Assembly (NCBI GenBank): GCA_018340375.1 | Contig: JAFFJZ010000031.1 | Span: forward strand, 930,001 to 994,000 | Origin: Gonatopus flavifemur | Lineage: Eukaryota > Arthropoda > Insecta > Hymenoptera > Dryinidae | DNA length: 64,000 nt | Direction of reading: 5' to 3' | Shown here: positions 47,445-59,383 of the stretch, piece by piece | Layout: each line of letters begins with the position of its first letter | How positions within the stretch are numbered: the first letter of the stretch is position 1 | Notes under the pieces: model-generated | What the model was told of the DNA's origin: nothing | Database searches by the model: none | What the model saw: only the letters and a program-made list of their open reading frames with translations | Made by a program: the position numbers and the translations under genes

Positions 47445-49682
47445 GAGGTGAGAGAAAATAAAAAAATATAGATGTAATGTTAAATATTAGGATTAAGTAG
47501 GATGTTTAATATCAAATAAAATGATTTTGACACTCACAAAGAAATATTTTTCATTTATTCAAAGGTATTGAGTGGAGACTATGAATTTATTTGAGGGTAT
47601 GGATCGTCCTTCTCCTTTTTTTTGCCAACTTGAAAGGAATTACAATTTTTTGGACGATAACCACTTTTAATCCTCAAATAAAATTTTCATCTTCAACTTC
47701 TGAGGTCCCACGAGGAAGTCAAAGAAAGTTCATAGGAAAGTTATGTAAAATGAGCCAAATTTTGAAAAAAATTTTTTTCAACCAAAAAAAAAATTAGAAG
47801 AAATTGCTGGCACAAATTGAATTCGGCGAGGATCAATGCAGAATTAGTTGAAGTTTTTTTTGAGCAGGAAGAGAAAAAAATTAAATTGGTCGGATTTTGA
47901 GAAAATGGCGGTTTTTTCAAAAACACTGGAATATTTTATATATGCGGGCTTCTGAAATTCTTTTCGAATACTTTTCCGAAAACTACATTTGGAAACAAAA
48001 ATTTGAGAGGGCATGCGGTCCTGAAAGCTCGATTTTTCAAAAAGTTATAGCTATTTGAAAAAAAAGAGCGGGTTTTTTGTAAACCCCCATAACTTTTTTT
48101 CGGTCGGGTGAAAAAGTTTGAAAAAATTCTGAAAAATGTCTTTGGGGGGGGGGGGGGGTAAAAAAAATAGACAATTTTCAGCGGAATCGAAGGGGGTCGG
48201 GTGGAAAATCTGTCGAATTGGCATGGGAGACCCATATGTATGCCTCTAACTGCGAGACCCTTTGTCGAATCTAGCATTGGTTTTGGAGTTTGTTTGGGGT
48301 TCCGATTAGAGGAAGTTCCCGTTAAGCTAGATCCCCTGAACTCGGTGTCCCCATAAATTGCTACAGCTATGTTTTTCACAAATATTGCGTTTGTTTCAGC
48401 ATTGTATACAGCGTTGTCGTATGCTACCTTTGATATCCATACATTCTGTCCGCAATGGATCTATAAGTGAAAAAATGAAAACGAATGGATGACGTAACAC
48501 TTCTCATACTCAATGCTTTGTGGTCCCTGACAGCAAAAGTTGCAGTGCAACTGTTGATTCAATGTTGCTGCACCAGTTTGTGTTTTTTTTGTGGGAGGAT
48601 TGTTTGATCTCACGTATCATAGCTTCATGTATCCATCTTCGCAGCATTATGACAACAACTTTCAAGTTTGCTGCATGTTGCTGCGCATTTGGCGACGTGA
48701 CCTCTTAGCAACTTCCCAACAACAGTTGCTCCGTGTTATTGGGAAGTTGTTGCGAACTTTCCCAGCACTTTGCTGTCTGGTATTACGTCGCCTCGATATA
48801 GAATTTAGATGGAAAATGAATAAATGAGGCAGATCGGTGGATGAACGGTTGTTTGTTGAAAAAACGATGTGGAGGCAACAAAGATGAGTCCGCATGGAAA
48901 TTGAGGCCGGACTTTTCTTCGTTGCTCCCACGTCATTTCTACGACGGGCAACTTTTTATCCGCCGATTTACCTTATCCATTGATTACGTAGGGAAAAGTG
49001 ATCCAAATGGCACATAAGAATGAGAAGCTTATGAATTTTTGGAGTGAAATATACATTTATCAGTCGTTAATTGAAAAAGACGTTGTTCTGAGGCAAAAAC
49101 AGCCCCATCCTCAAGTCGCACAATGCGTCCAGAAAAGCATAAGAGGAGAAAACCAAGAAAAAAACCTACGCAAACGTGAGAATCACTTCCATTCACTGTG
49201 CAGGGAAAAGATCCCTGTGAGAGAGGAATACCAAAATCTTTTGACAGATTCGAGGTTATATGAGAAAAGCTCTCGAATGAAAGAAGAGGGAAGGCATAAA
49301 ACATCATAGCAAACATTCATGCTAAGATAAAAAGATGAGGCGTCAAAAATATACGGAAAAATCTCAGTTCAGGCAAAACATGATACTAGTGAAAAATACA
49401 TAAATGTACTCCCGTAGAGCGCAACGTGTACACGGCTACATGGTGAACTCACGAATGGCCTGAAATAGTAAGTTCTTTCTCGGTTTCTCTCTTCATGCCT
49501 TTCTGGACACATTTTGCAACTTGAGGTTGTGCCTCAAAACGTCGTTTTTTCAAATTAACGACTAAAGAATAGATATTTCACTCTAAAAATTCATAACATA
49601 GTTTTTATTATCCATTGATTCTCTATCCAAATTATACGTCGAAGTGATGAACCATATCGGTGGGTGTTTTGTCCGGATTATC
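47445..49682. other. Element 2 right end and following unassigned DNA
   Basis: 47445-48233 is the 3-prime part and TIR of ATAT element 2, with a 14-base G-run near 48147. 48238-49682 holds no recognisable gene. An open frame at 48998-49309 (103 codons, plus) is rich in charged residues but matches nothing I know. AATAAA on the minus strand lies at 49604-49609, possibly serving the gene at 49683-50220. Confidence 0.45.
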
Positions 49683-50220
49683 TTAAACAAAATCTATAAT
49701 CAAGTTTACCTGATTATCGTTTGTTCGCAAAAACCCTGGACTAGGAGGTTTGTCTGCATGTACCATGTTTGAAGCACCATCATCAGAATGACCTGAACAT
49801 GTATCTGAAAATCACGTTAGTTAGAACGTATTCTATTCGATTCTACAGAAAAAAATATAAGTGGTAACACAGTTCACACAAATAAGGAGTAATTTGGACT
49901 TATGGAAACATTCAATGTTGAATGTCTAAAGAAGGGAACAACAGGAAAGGATTTCACTGAAAAACTGGGTTGGGTAAGCCCTTAAATGCCTAAGACTCCA
50001 CGACGATTGCTGAGGGGCCGGGTAAGTTGAAACTGGTTACGATTGAACACTTACTTTTCAATTGCTCCCAATTTGCAATTAGTTTACTTAGAGAATACTT
50101 CACGAATTCCTCAAATTTCACTCTCTTCCTCATGTCCTGTTGTATTCCTTCAACAGCTGCAGTCAATGCACTCAATTCTTTACCCACAGAATCATCTGAG
50201 GCCTCATGTTTTTTCTGTAC
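49683..50220 (-). CDS. 3-prime exons of an unrecognised spliced gene
   Basis: The upstream exon is 50220-50055 (after acceptor ACATACACAG) and reads VQKKHEASDDSVGKEL, AAVEGIQQDMRKRVKFEEF and SKLIANWEQLK. It ends at a strong GTAAGTG donor. The next exon starts at 49804 after TTTTCAG. Joining them keeps the frame (one leftover base plus two) and reads NTCSGHSDDGASNMVHAD ... LRTNDNQVNLIIDFV to a TAA at 49683. A CAG/GTAAAC donor before the last eight codons is an alternative ending. A poly-A signal lies about 75 bases downstream. The 55-residue exon looks helical or coiled-coil with basic patches. Upstream exons were not found. It could be a host gene or an unlisted transposon gene; I assign no function. 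Confidence 0.5.
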
Positions 50221-51802
50221 CTGTGTATGTACAGTGAAAATGATGATGGAACATACTATATGATTATTACATTTAAAATATGAAAACATCAATATGATTT
50301 CGAAGGGACATACTTTTAATATCATTCATTTAGTTCTAACTATTCAATGAAATTTAATATTCCCCTCATATGGTTTTATGAAATGTTATCCGTCGTTAAA
50401 ATGAACGCATTTTTCAGGACAATGAATCTTATCTCAAAATGCATTGATTTTTTATGAAAATTTTGGTGGTGATGAATTTTTTTTTTAATTACGTTTTTTA
50501 CCAATATGTTCTACTTGGGAAGACTCAATATCTGAACACTGATACCAAGCATACTGACGTATGAGCTTGATGGCTTCCACATGGAACGAAATATCTTAGT
50601 AGTATCTCGTAACATCACTACAACGTTACTGGGGCATTCGTAATATTGCGGTAATATTCCCAGATGCTGCTGAGACATTTTGTGCTGTGTGGGCTTGAAT
50701 TTTTGACAACAGACAGCAACGCACATGATAAACTCTATTGGTGAATGATACTAAGGAAACACAGGCGTATCGCAGGGATAGGAATGAAGGTCTGCGCATA
50801 CATAGTTTTGATACAGGATACATACATAGAATTGTGGAAACTTACATTCCTATGTTTTTGGGACTTGTGCTTCCGTTTGTGAGCAGATTCCACATCTTTC
50901 ATCTGGAAGAAAGTATATATTTTATTACATTTATGTGCGTAGACAAAAAGTTATCTTGGAAAATACCCAATTTCATGAATATTTTATTTTCGCGATGGTC
51001 TAACCCACGCTGTTACTAATGTATGGACAGAACTTCAAATACATGTAACGCAAGTAATTTCCATTCACGTAATTGGAAATTTGAGGTACATATGGATGAA
51101 ATTTTAGTTACGAAAATATACATAAATGTGTAATATAATATTGTAGGATTAGTTTCTATGTTCTTGTTTGTAATGGGTCAAGTTTCGCGCAAAAAGTTTA
51201 TGGTGGCGTACCGATCGCGTTAGTGACGTTATATTCGAAAAAGTGGAAGTTCAGTTGAGCGAGAGCAAGCCACGCGTCGAGACCGATTATCTTAATTTGC
51301 TTTATGCGCTTCTTTATTGTAACTATTATTCTCATATCATACTTTATTGGTTGATAAACCCTGTTGAAAAATGCATTGCATTTTTTCAATTTGAATGTAT
51401 TCAATTTACATTATTTTCCCTACAATATAGTAAAAATTTGAAAATTCAATTACTTGTGAATGAATTTTCAATTCAGATACCAAGAATTTGGAATTTCAGT
51501 TACAGATGTAACTGAAGAAGTTGTGAAATTTCAAACAATTTTCAGCAGTGGAAGTTGAATCATCCACGTGAACAAACCTCTACCCTACCATCATTTGTAG
51601 GGTCCAAGCATTACTTTTGCCCAAATCAAAGTCATCACACGAAAATAATTCTGAAATCACTATACCTGCTTGGACCTCCCTGAAGAAGTCTAGTACTCTC
51701 GTGAATATTTTCACGTGGATAATTTGATATGGACAAAAATAATGCTCAAACCCTATGAATTAGGATAGTTTTCAGCACATATATTTTGTCCGTGTAGGAG
51801 TA
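50221..51802. other. Unassigned DNA
   Basis: No gene or repeat recognised. Short open frames (50738-51019, 51243-51515) show no domain. Earlier exons of the minus-strand gene could lie here. Confidence 0.35.
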
Positions 51803-51804
51803 TA

Positions 51805-53012
51805 CAGGTTGGTTGAAAAGTTCCTGCGCTCACCAAGAGATAGCACTGCTAGCTCAAAACTTTTCTTTTCTCAAGTTGGTATATCTGTCCTGAGAACACA
51901 TGCAAAGTTACAAGTCATTCTGTCAATTCATTCTTTGTTTACAAGCCATTTGAAGTTGACGTGTCATTGATTTTTCTTAATATGGAAAAAATTGAATATC
52001 GTGCAGTCATTAGATTCTTTCTTTTGTAGGGTTTAAAAGCAAAGGAAATTCATGAACAATTGTTAGAAGTGTATAAGGAGTCCTCACCTTCAAAACGCAC
52101 CGTTGAATTCTGGGCTGGTGAATTTAGACGTGGTCGTACTAGCCTTGAAGACGATCCACGCGAAGGACGACCAAAAACTGCAACCACAGCAGAAATCATT
52201 GAGCATGTACATAATATGGTTAGTGAAGATCCAAGTTTGACTGAGCGTCAAATTGCTAATGCCATTGGCATCTCAGACGAACGAGTACTCCATATTTTAC
52301 ATGAAGAATTACGTATGAAAAAACTGTGTGGAAAGTTAGTGCCGCACACGTTAACAATTCAACAAAAACTGGATCGAAAACAAATTTCTCAGCGTAATTT
52401 GGAGCGTTTTAAGCAGAATAAAACCGACTTCTTGCATCGTTTTGTAACTATGGATGAGACTTGGATCTACCACCATGATCCTAAATTGAAACAAGAACGT
52501 TTACAGTGGACTGAAGCTGGTTGTTCAGCTCCAAAGCAGGTGAAGTCACAACGATCAGCAAAGAAGGTTATGGCATCAGTTTTTTGGGATCCAAAAGGAA
52601 TTTTGTTCATTGATTATCTTCAGAAAGGTATAGCAATCAACTCCGAATATGACTGCAGCCTTTTGGATCAGCTGGATGAAAAAATTCGTGAGAAAAGACC
52701 TGGTTTGAAGAAGAAAAAAATCATTTTTCATCAAGATAATGCACCTGCTCACAAAAGTGTTTTGACGATGGCTAAATTCAGAGAACTCAAGTACGAATTG
52801 CTTGAACATCCACCGTATTCGCCAGATTTGGCTTCTAGACGGTTATTTTGCACAGCTTCCGGGGAACCATTATAAGGATGGCATAAAATCATTGGAAGAT
52901 CATTGGAACAAGTGTATTGAGCTTCTAGGAGATTATATTGAATCAAAAAATATATTTCGTAACAAAAACAGTATTCTTCCATTTCGAGCGCAGAAACTTT
53001 TCAACCAACCTG
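51805..53012 (+). mobile_element. mariner element (DD34D type)
   Basis: 1208 bases. Begins CAGGTTGGTTGAAAAGTT and ends with the inverse AACTTTTCAACCAACCTG; TA on both sides (51803-51804 and 53013-53014). Short TIRs and full size are typical of mariner. Confidence 0.93.
51982..53012 (+). pseudogene. mariner transposase, decayed
   Basis: Starts at the ATG of MEKIEYRAVIRFF, where a TAG follows after 15 codons (52027). The HTH region includes DDPREGRPKTATT and DPSLTERQIANAIGIS. The linker region resembles mariner WVPH as LVPHTLT. The catalytic motifs are VTMDETWIYHH and FHQDNAPAH. The third motif, normally PSDY after SPDLA, is destroyed by a small deletion and frameshift at about 52835. The C-terminus continues in another frame as YFAQLPGNHYKDGIKSLEDH to KLFNQPV at the TIR. 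About 345 residues were expected. Loss of the third Asp makes it inactive. Confidence 0.93.
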
Positions 53013-53129
53013 TAATAATGGCTTGGACTTCCATGAAGAAGATTATTGCTCCGTGGAGAACTGAGCCCCACAGTGGGACCAAACGGCCAAAAGATGGACA
53101 AAAGTAGGAATTGTGATTCTCAAGACTTG

Positions 53130-53620
53130 AAGATTGGTCTATATGGGTTTTTTGAGTCGCTGATTTCAAATTTTAGTTTCATTCGACGAAAAACAAAATG
53201 GCGGATCCAATATGGCGGACATATTTCCTGAAAACCTGCTCAATTCAAACAAAAATTGCTATATGAGGGTTTTTCGAGTCGGTGATTTCAGATCTTAGGT
53301 TTAATCCGCGGAGAACAAAATGGCGGATCCAATATTACGGACATATTTCCTAGAAACCAGCTCAATTCCAACGAAAGTTGCTATACGGGGGTTTTTCGGG
53401 TCACTGATATCGAATTTCAGGGTAATTTGACTGAAAACAAAACGGCGGATCCAATATGGCGGTTATACTTTCTAAAAACCTGTTCAATTCAAACGAAAAT
53501 TGGTGCACAGGGGTTTTTCGGGTCGCTGATTTCAAATTCGAGGTGGATCTGACGAAAAACAGAATGGCGGATCTAATGTAGCAGGCATTTCTCGTCAACT
53601 CCTGCTCAATTCCACCGGAA
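53130..53620. repeat. Tandem array of the ATGGCGG dispersed repeat
   Basis: Four units of about 121 bases (starts near 53148, 53268, 53391 and 53512), each with GGTTTTTCGGGTCGCTGATT, then AAAATGGCGGATCCAATATG, then CCTGCTCAATTC. Same family as inside ATAT element 1 and the piggyBac element. Confidence 0.85.
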
Positions 53621-53771
53621 TTTTTTCTTCAATTCACTTCAGTGTGAGTATCACTGACATACTTTCATAGAAGCCTGATGAATCTGGGAACTTTGGGAAT
53701 ATAAAATCCATAGAACTTTCGAGGTAATAAATATATTTCATTTATACATCAAACATTAGTATGTGATACAC

Positions 53772-55519
53772 TTATTGTGAATCATCGGTCCCAGAAGTCC
53801 CGATATCATCTTCGAAAGGAGGGGTTTCCAATAATTCCAAAGTTTTTGATGATGAACTTTTTACACACTTAACTGGCAATTCCCGCAATCCCGTTCTCAA
53901 AGGATCAGAATACACGAAAAGCCTGAGGAAGACATCTTCCTCTGTTTTTTGACGGTCACATTTTCGAGAAAATTCTTTGCGAAATTTTTCTATGAACTTA
54001 TTGCACGATTCTTGTGCTTCTCCACTCATTTGCCCTATGGGTAACAACGAAGATTCGATGATTCGTGAACCATGAATAAGAATTTTATGCAAAGTTGTCG
54101 GGATGTAATACCACGGATAAAATTTTACAAATGTGCGTGCCTTGTCAACTCTAAACTCTTGGAATTTCTTTACATTGGCTACCTTAACCGCATGATATCG
54201 CTTGCAAAATCGTATGAGAACGTACAATTAGGTCCTCATTAATACCAGTGATCGCTGCCGAAACTTTCGAATTCTCAAAAAACCTGCGCGCAGTGTTGCC
54301 ATCGTTTGAGCTGCCATATCCCTGTTCTGGCACATCAACTGAGAGACCTAATTGCACGCGAGACCCTTTCTGTATGTTCCTTTTCCACGCTTCAATTTGC
54401 TTTTCCAATTCTGCTTTGACCTTCCAATTCTCAACTCCTAACTTATACGACACGTGCAACAGGCATTCAGAAATCCAATCCATGCGTGAAGAGAGCTGAT
54501 TCCGAATTCCAAATATTTTTCATTTAATTTTTTATGCAAAATTTCATCAATATTATTAAAATCTTCCGAAGTAGCATTGCGAAGAAAGCAACGCTGAGGC
54601 GACAATGTATCAGACAATGAATTACAAACTTTGCCATCAATCATAGTCAATGCGAGTATGAATTGAACATCGATTTCTCTTCCGACGATGATGGTTGAAA
54701 ATGACAGCAAATTTTCCTGTTGTTCGATACACTGGACTTCGATTTTTGTTTTTTCCGGAGTTTCACGCACGAATTCGATTTTTATCGGCCGACAATATCG
54801 TGGAGAAGATGAATGAGGATTGTTCCATAGAATTCATTCATTGCTGGATTCCGAGATCAGCTGAATAGGAACGATTGATACAACAAACATTTTTGCGTCA
54901 GACTTCGTTCCGTCATCATCGTGAAACATTTGTTTTTAAACTCCGCCCGTCGTTCCATCGCATCCCCATTTTCAAATCATTCGAAAAACATTAAGCTGGT
55001 CTGATGGTAATTCTTTAATGGCGTCCATTTCTGCATTTAAAATTCTGTCAGCAGTACGGTTCAAAAGTGATTGCAACTTGACTTCAGCCTTCCATCCGGT
55101 AACCGTGATATCATTTTTGTCGGGATAGCAATTTTGTTTGGCAGTAAAAACGCTTTCATAAGAGAGATACAATTTACAATTCTTATCTTTACTAGTACTT
55201 TTTATTGTATTGTATTGGCTCTTAGTCAGATTCCCTTCGATTAATAATGCAAGTGCCTCATCTGGAGAGACGGTATTTACACTTACGTGTTCAAAGCATT
55301 GTCGATATTTGGTAGCTTTTGAAGGGCTACCCTCGGTGACGTCCTCAACAATTTCAGCTGCATCTAGCTTTCCTTCAGCTCGTCAATTCATCTGCAAGGC
55401 ATATCCAAGTGTTTTGGGCTCGTTCATTCTTCTAATGTCTTCGGTTTTCCTCCTTTTTGTCCGATCACTAGAAGTTCCGAAAGGTGCTGAAGGACGACCC
55501 ATGCTTCCTGAAGAAGACA
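53772..55519 (-). pseudogene. Second Transib-family transposase relic
   Basis: Starts at about 55519 (SMGRPSAPFGTSSDRTKRRK) with a stop soon after (about 55385). Next comes SPDEALALLLIEGNLTKSQY and CYPDKNDITVTGWKAEVKLQ (to 54972). After a deletion, DDDGTKSDAKMFVVSIVPIQ (about 54850-54910) keeps the first acidic motif. The following part gives RYCRPIKIEFVRETPEKT, ALTMIDGKVCNSLSDTLS (second Asp) and EFGISSLHAWIGF. Then GYGSSNDGNTARRFFEN (54184-54483) precedes TTLHKILIHGSRIIESSLLP, and IGQMSGEAQESCNKFIEKFR carries the RAG1-type Glu, ending TSDDSQ-like at 53772. It is clearly a different Transib lineage from the pair in the giant repeat. Several frameshifts. Confidence 0.85.
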
Positions 55520-57221
55520 TTGATGCATCCGGATGTTTTTTTCGTTGGACTCATCATTGTGTCTGTAGCCAAGCTTCATTTTTCAATAGGAATCTATCTT
55601 CCAACCTTTGAGAAGCTTGCCATCTACATCTTATCGCTGACATATTTTTCGCAAGTTCTCTTTTACTCCTCTTCGATAACGTAAAACTGGCGCCAAGCTC
55701 TCCCGTGATTTGAGTTTCTAGAGTACTGCAATGCACTTCAATACTTGCAGAAAGTCACCCCTTTATTGTGTCGAAAATTTTTTTTTCTTGTGCAATGTGT
55801 TGAGAGCCCTACAAAAGTAATCAGAATGAGCGTCTTGAATCTTTGGAGAACACCGAATTTAATTTTAATGTGTTGGTGGAATCATTTATGTTTTCTATGT
55901 TAGAATAACGATCCCTTTTAATCATCTGCGAATGGTGAAAGAGTCACGAGTAACAAGGAATCCGAATCGTGATGAGAATAACTTCACATGATGTCAAAAA
56001 TGAACGATCCCTTACATCATAATCATATTGGTTTTCATCATCTTTCATATTTTTATAATCACCAAAAACCCATCGATAACGAATGTCAAGAAAGTCCAAC
56101 GAATTTCCGCATTCTGGTCCGCCATATCGAATCCGCCATTTCGAATTTCAAAATTTTGATAACATATTCGTGAACAGCGACTCCAAAAAACCCCAATCAC
56201 CGAGCTGTAAATGATAAGGTTCGGCCTAATTTGTTTATAGGAAAATTCTGGTTAATTTTCAATCGAATTCAACTCTCAGGATAGCCCGGGCAGGGTGTAT
56301 TGAGCAGCAAGCCGACGTATAAGACATGTGAGTATATTTGACCCCAAGAAATATACATGAATTTAATGCAAAAAAAACAAAGATGGAGAACTTTACAGTG
56401 GGCCAACTATTTTATTTTGGTCCCCTTTCTTGGAACGTGAATTCCTGTGAGAATCTCGAGAGACTTTCTGAAACAGAAGAACCACCTGTCTTAGTACGCT
56501 ATACTATAGTTTATTAATCAAATTGTGATCAATTAAAGAAATTTTGAGCTCAGTTCTCGACTGTCGTGATCACAAAGTGATTTGACGTCCGTGTGTCATC
56601 ATCGCTCTATGTTAATGTATTCACAATAAGTTTACAGGAAATGTATGTTTATTTTGTGTTTTCCTCTATAATTTGAATTGAAACTGTCCTTATCTGATTC
56701 GCGTGATTATTCCGCCTAAGTCCTGGGTTAGGGGTTTCGGCAAGAGAATAATTCGCGAATTCGATATCTATTGAAATTCAAATTGAAACTGTCTCTATCT
56801 GATTCGCGTCATTATTCCGCCTAAGTCCCGGGCTAGGGGGTTCGGCAAGAGAATAATTCGCGAATTGTATATCTCCTCAATCTTTGATCACTGTTAAGTC
56901 CCTTTTTACGGGGTTCACGGAGTCGATCCAAGAATCGATGAGTGGCAAAGTTTCCAAATACTATCGCACTTGAGGTACCGCTATCGCGGGGTTCGGTGCA
57001 GATAGTATGAATGAACTCGTATCTGGGAAGGGAAGAAAACTAGATTTCACACATATCTATGTGTGTTTGTACTTCAATGTATTTGAAGTTCGAAAGGAAA
57101 TGTCTTTGATTCCTTCCGATAAGAACGGCTCGCTATCCGAGGTGACTTTGCCTCAATTATAATGTAAGGAAATTCATTTCACACAGAAGAAGGAAGAAAA
57201 TCTAGAGGGCTCCTAGCGTAT
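55520..57221. other. Unassigned DNA with small repeats
   Basis: A Transib-like upstream fragment (55554-55736 minus, weak) is followed by one diverged ATGGCGG-type unit at 56090-56205. A tandem duplication of about 105 bases lies at 56676-56872 (units start AATTGAAACTGTC; each contains GATTATTCCGCCTAAGTCC and an inverse GAATAATTCGCG). The duplication looks like LTR or 5-prime UTR sequence but I cannot prove it. Confidence 0.45.
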
Positions 57222-59383
57222 ACCAAAAGTCCGGGTACACCCTCATAACTTTTGAACGGGGGCGGATGAATTCATGAATTTCTTTTCACATTGTTTGGGG
57301 GAATGAGTTCTATCGAACTGTGGGAATGAAAATCCCGAACCTCAAAACGTGGCCATGGGGGGCAAACGAGGGGCAAATTCTTGAATGGCATAGGGGAGCT
57401 TGCGACCCTTCAGTGAATAGCGTTTTTCAACCCGAATTCAGCGGTTTTTTGTTTTTCACAATGGACCCATTTTCCGCTGAGTTATAGGGATCCGAAGTTC
57501 GTTGGTGTAAAAGTCCGGGTGCTCCCTCATAACTTTTGGACGGAAGCAGATCAATTCATGCATTTTTTTTCTCAATTGTTCAGGGAAATGAGTTCTATCG
57601 AAGTATGGGCATAATAATCCCGAACCTCGAAAGGTAGCTATGGGGGGCAAACGAGGGGCAGATTCTTGAATGGCATGGGGGGGCTTGCGACCCATCAGTG
57701 GATAGCGTTGTTCAACCTGAATTCAGCGGTTTTTTTTCCCTCAGTCGACCCATTTTTCGCAGAGTTATAGGGGTCTGAAGTTCGTCCGCGTAAAAGTCCG
57801 GGTACAACCCGATACCTCCTGAACCTCCACAAAATTCAGACCGTTGTCGGTGATTTTCAATAGTTGCTCAACTCTTGGGCGTTTTTTTCGTTTTTTTTCC
57901 ATGAAACTCCAGTTATTGTGGATCTTTTCCATGGAATTACAACTTTTAATGAAGTATTTTTCTTTTGTCCCACAAGATTCCGATTGTTGTCGATTATCCC
58001 TCTGAATTACCACCCGTGATCAATGATTTCATTCTTCCATCCACAAGATCCCGACTAATGACGATTTTGTCAACGGAATTACCACTGTCGATGAATAATG
58101 CCATTTTTTCTCGCCCAATATACTGACTATTGACCATTATTTCCAACAGAATCACGACTTTCTTGGATTATTCTATTCCGTCCATAAGATTTCCGCCGTT
58201 GTCAATTATCCCCAGGAATTGCCCAACTTTTGATGATTTTGTCCGCCCATTTTCACATGACGTCTAATATTGCTGGTTCATCAGATTCACAATTGAGTTT
58301 GAATGTTCCTTGAGCAAGAGCAAATTCAAGTGCTAACCAATGATGTATCGCAACCCTGCTATGCAATTTGACATTTGGCCCGACGACTTCACATGACCCA
58401 TGAGAGCTGGGGTACTCTTACCCCCTTAGCATCGTAGGTTTTAATCTCCAATCCATCGAAAAAAACTTATCAATTCATCTCATAGAGTGTTCAAGAGCTA
58501 TCGGATAGTATCCGGAGTTCCGACGACGTGCGCACGTTCTTCTAACGGGCACAACTCAGCGGAAAACTGACGGATTGTCGAAAATCAAGAACGACCAGTT
58601 TGGCTCATTGGGAGCTATCCACCGGGATATCACTTATCTTCTCATACAATTTCAAATATCACCCCTTCTGGCCCCAATGACCCTCATGGGGGGAGGCGTC
58701 TCACCCCATTTGTATGGTACCTTCCATTTTTCCATTCGATTGAGAATGAAATCGTTCTCAATGATCTCGACACGTTCAGGAGGTATCGGGTTGTACCCGG
58801 ACTTTTACGCGGACGAACTTCAGACCCCTATAACTCTGCGAAAAATGGGTCGACTGAGGGAAAAAAAACCGCTGAATTCAGGTTGAACAACGCTATCCAC
58901 TGATGGGTCGCAAGCCCCCCATGCCATTCAAGAATCTGCCCCTCGTTTGCCCCCCATAGCTACCTTTCGAGGTTCGGGATTATTATGCCCATACTTCGAT
59001 AGAACTCATTTCCCTGAACAATTGAGAAAAAAAATGCATGAATTGATCTGCTTCCGTCCAAAAGTTATGAGGGAGCACCCGGACTTTTACACCAACGAAC
59101 TTCGGACCCCTATAACTCAGCGGAAAATGGGTCCATTGTGGAAAACAAAAAACCGCTGAATTCGGGTTGAAAAACGCTATTCACTGAAGGGTCGCAAGCT
59201 CCCCTATGCCATTCAAGAATTTGCCCCTCGTTTGCCCCCCATGGCCACGTTTTGAGGTTCGGGATTTTCATTCCCACAGTTCGATAGAACTCATTCCCCC
59301 AAACAATGTAAAAAGAAATTCATGAATTCATCCGCCCCCGTTCAAACGTTATGAGGGTGTACCCGGACTTTTGTTGCACCCTG
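57222..59383. mobile_element. Young palindromic element with tandem units in its arms
   Basis: The arms 57226-57822 and 58780-59375 are inverse copies, about 99 percent identical by eye in the outer 300 bases. Each arm has two full ~285-bp tandem units and part of a third, all opening AAAAGTCCGGGT. The right end is TTGCACCCTG followed by TA, i.e. a CAGGGTGCAA terminus like the CAGGGTG ends of the two DD41D elements. The left end has lost that nonamer. No coding capacity; open frames in the arms are mirrored. Likely a non-autonomous Tc/mariner derivative. Confidence 0.75.
57826..58260. repeat. ~71-bp degenerate minisatellite in the loop
   Basis: Six diverged units anchored on ACAAGATTCCGATTGTTGTC near 57830, 57900, 57972, 58044, 58116 and 58184. 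Each continues to a GGAATTACCAC block. Confidence 0.7.

Larger units (their letters stand above)
41492..48233. mobile_element. ATAT-flanked DNA transposon 2, rearranged
   Basis: Begins GGGGCATTCCATGCC and ends with a diverged inverse (GGCATGGGAGACCC). The TIRs are about 165 bases with shared CCACCCGACCCCCTT and CCCCAAAGACATTTTTCAG. ATAT flanks both ends (41488-41491 and 48234-48237). The first bases GGGGCATT and the ATAT flank are shared with element 1 at 3094-8002, and both carry the DFSENY/DFAENY protein family. The left half has lost most transposase sequence and holds a LINE relic. Confidence 0.82.

Noticed and set aside
57456..59159. Two 70-80-codon frames with identical sequence on opposite strands
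   Set aside because: They lie in the palindrome arms of the young element and are mirrored by symmetry only.
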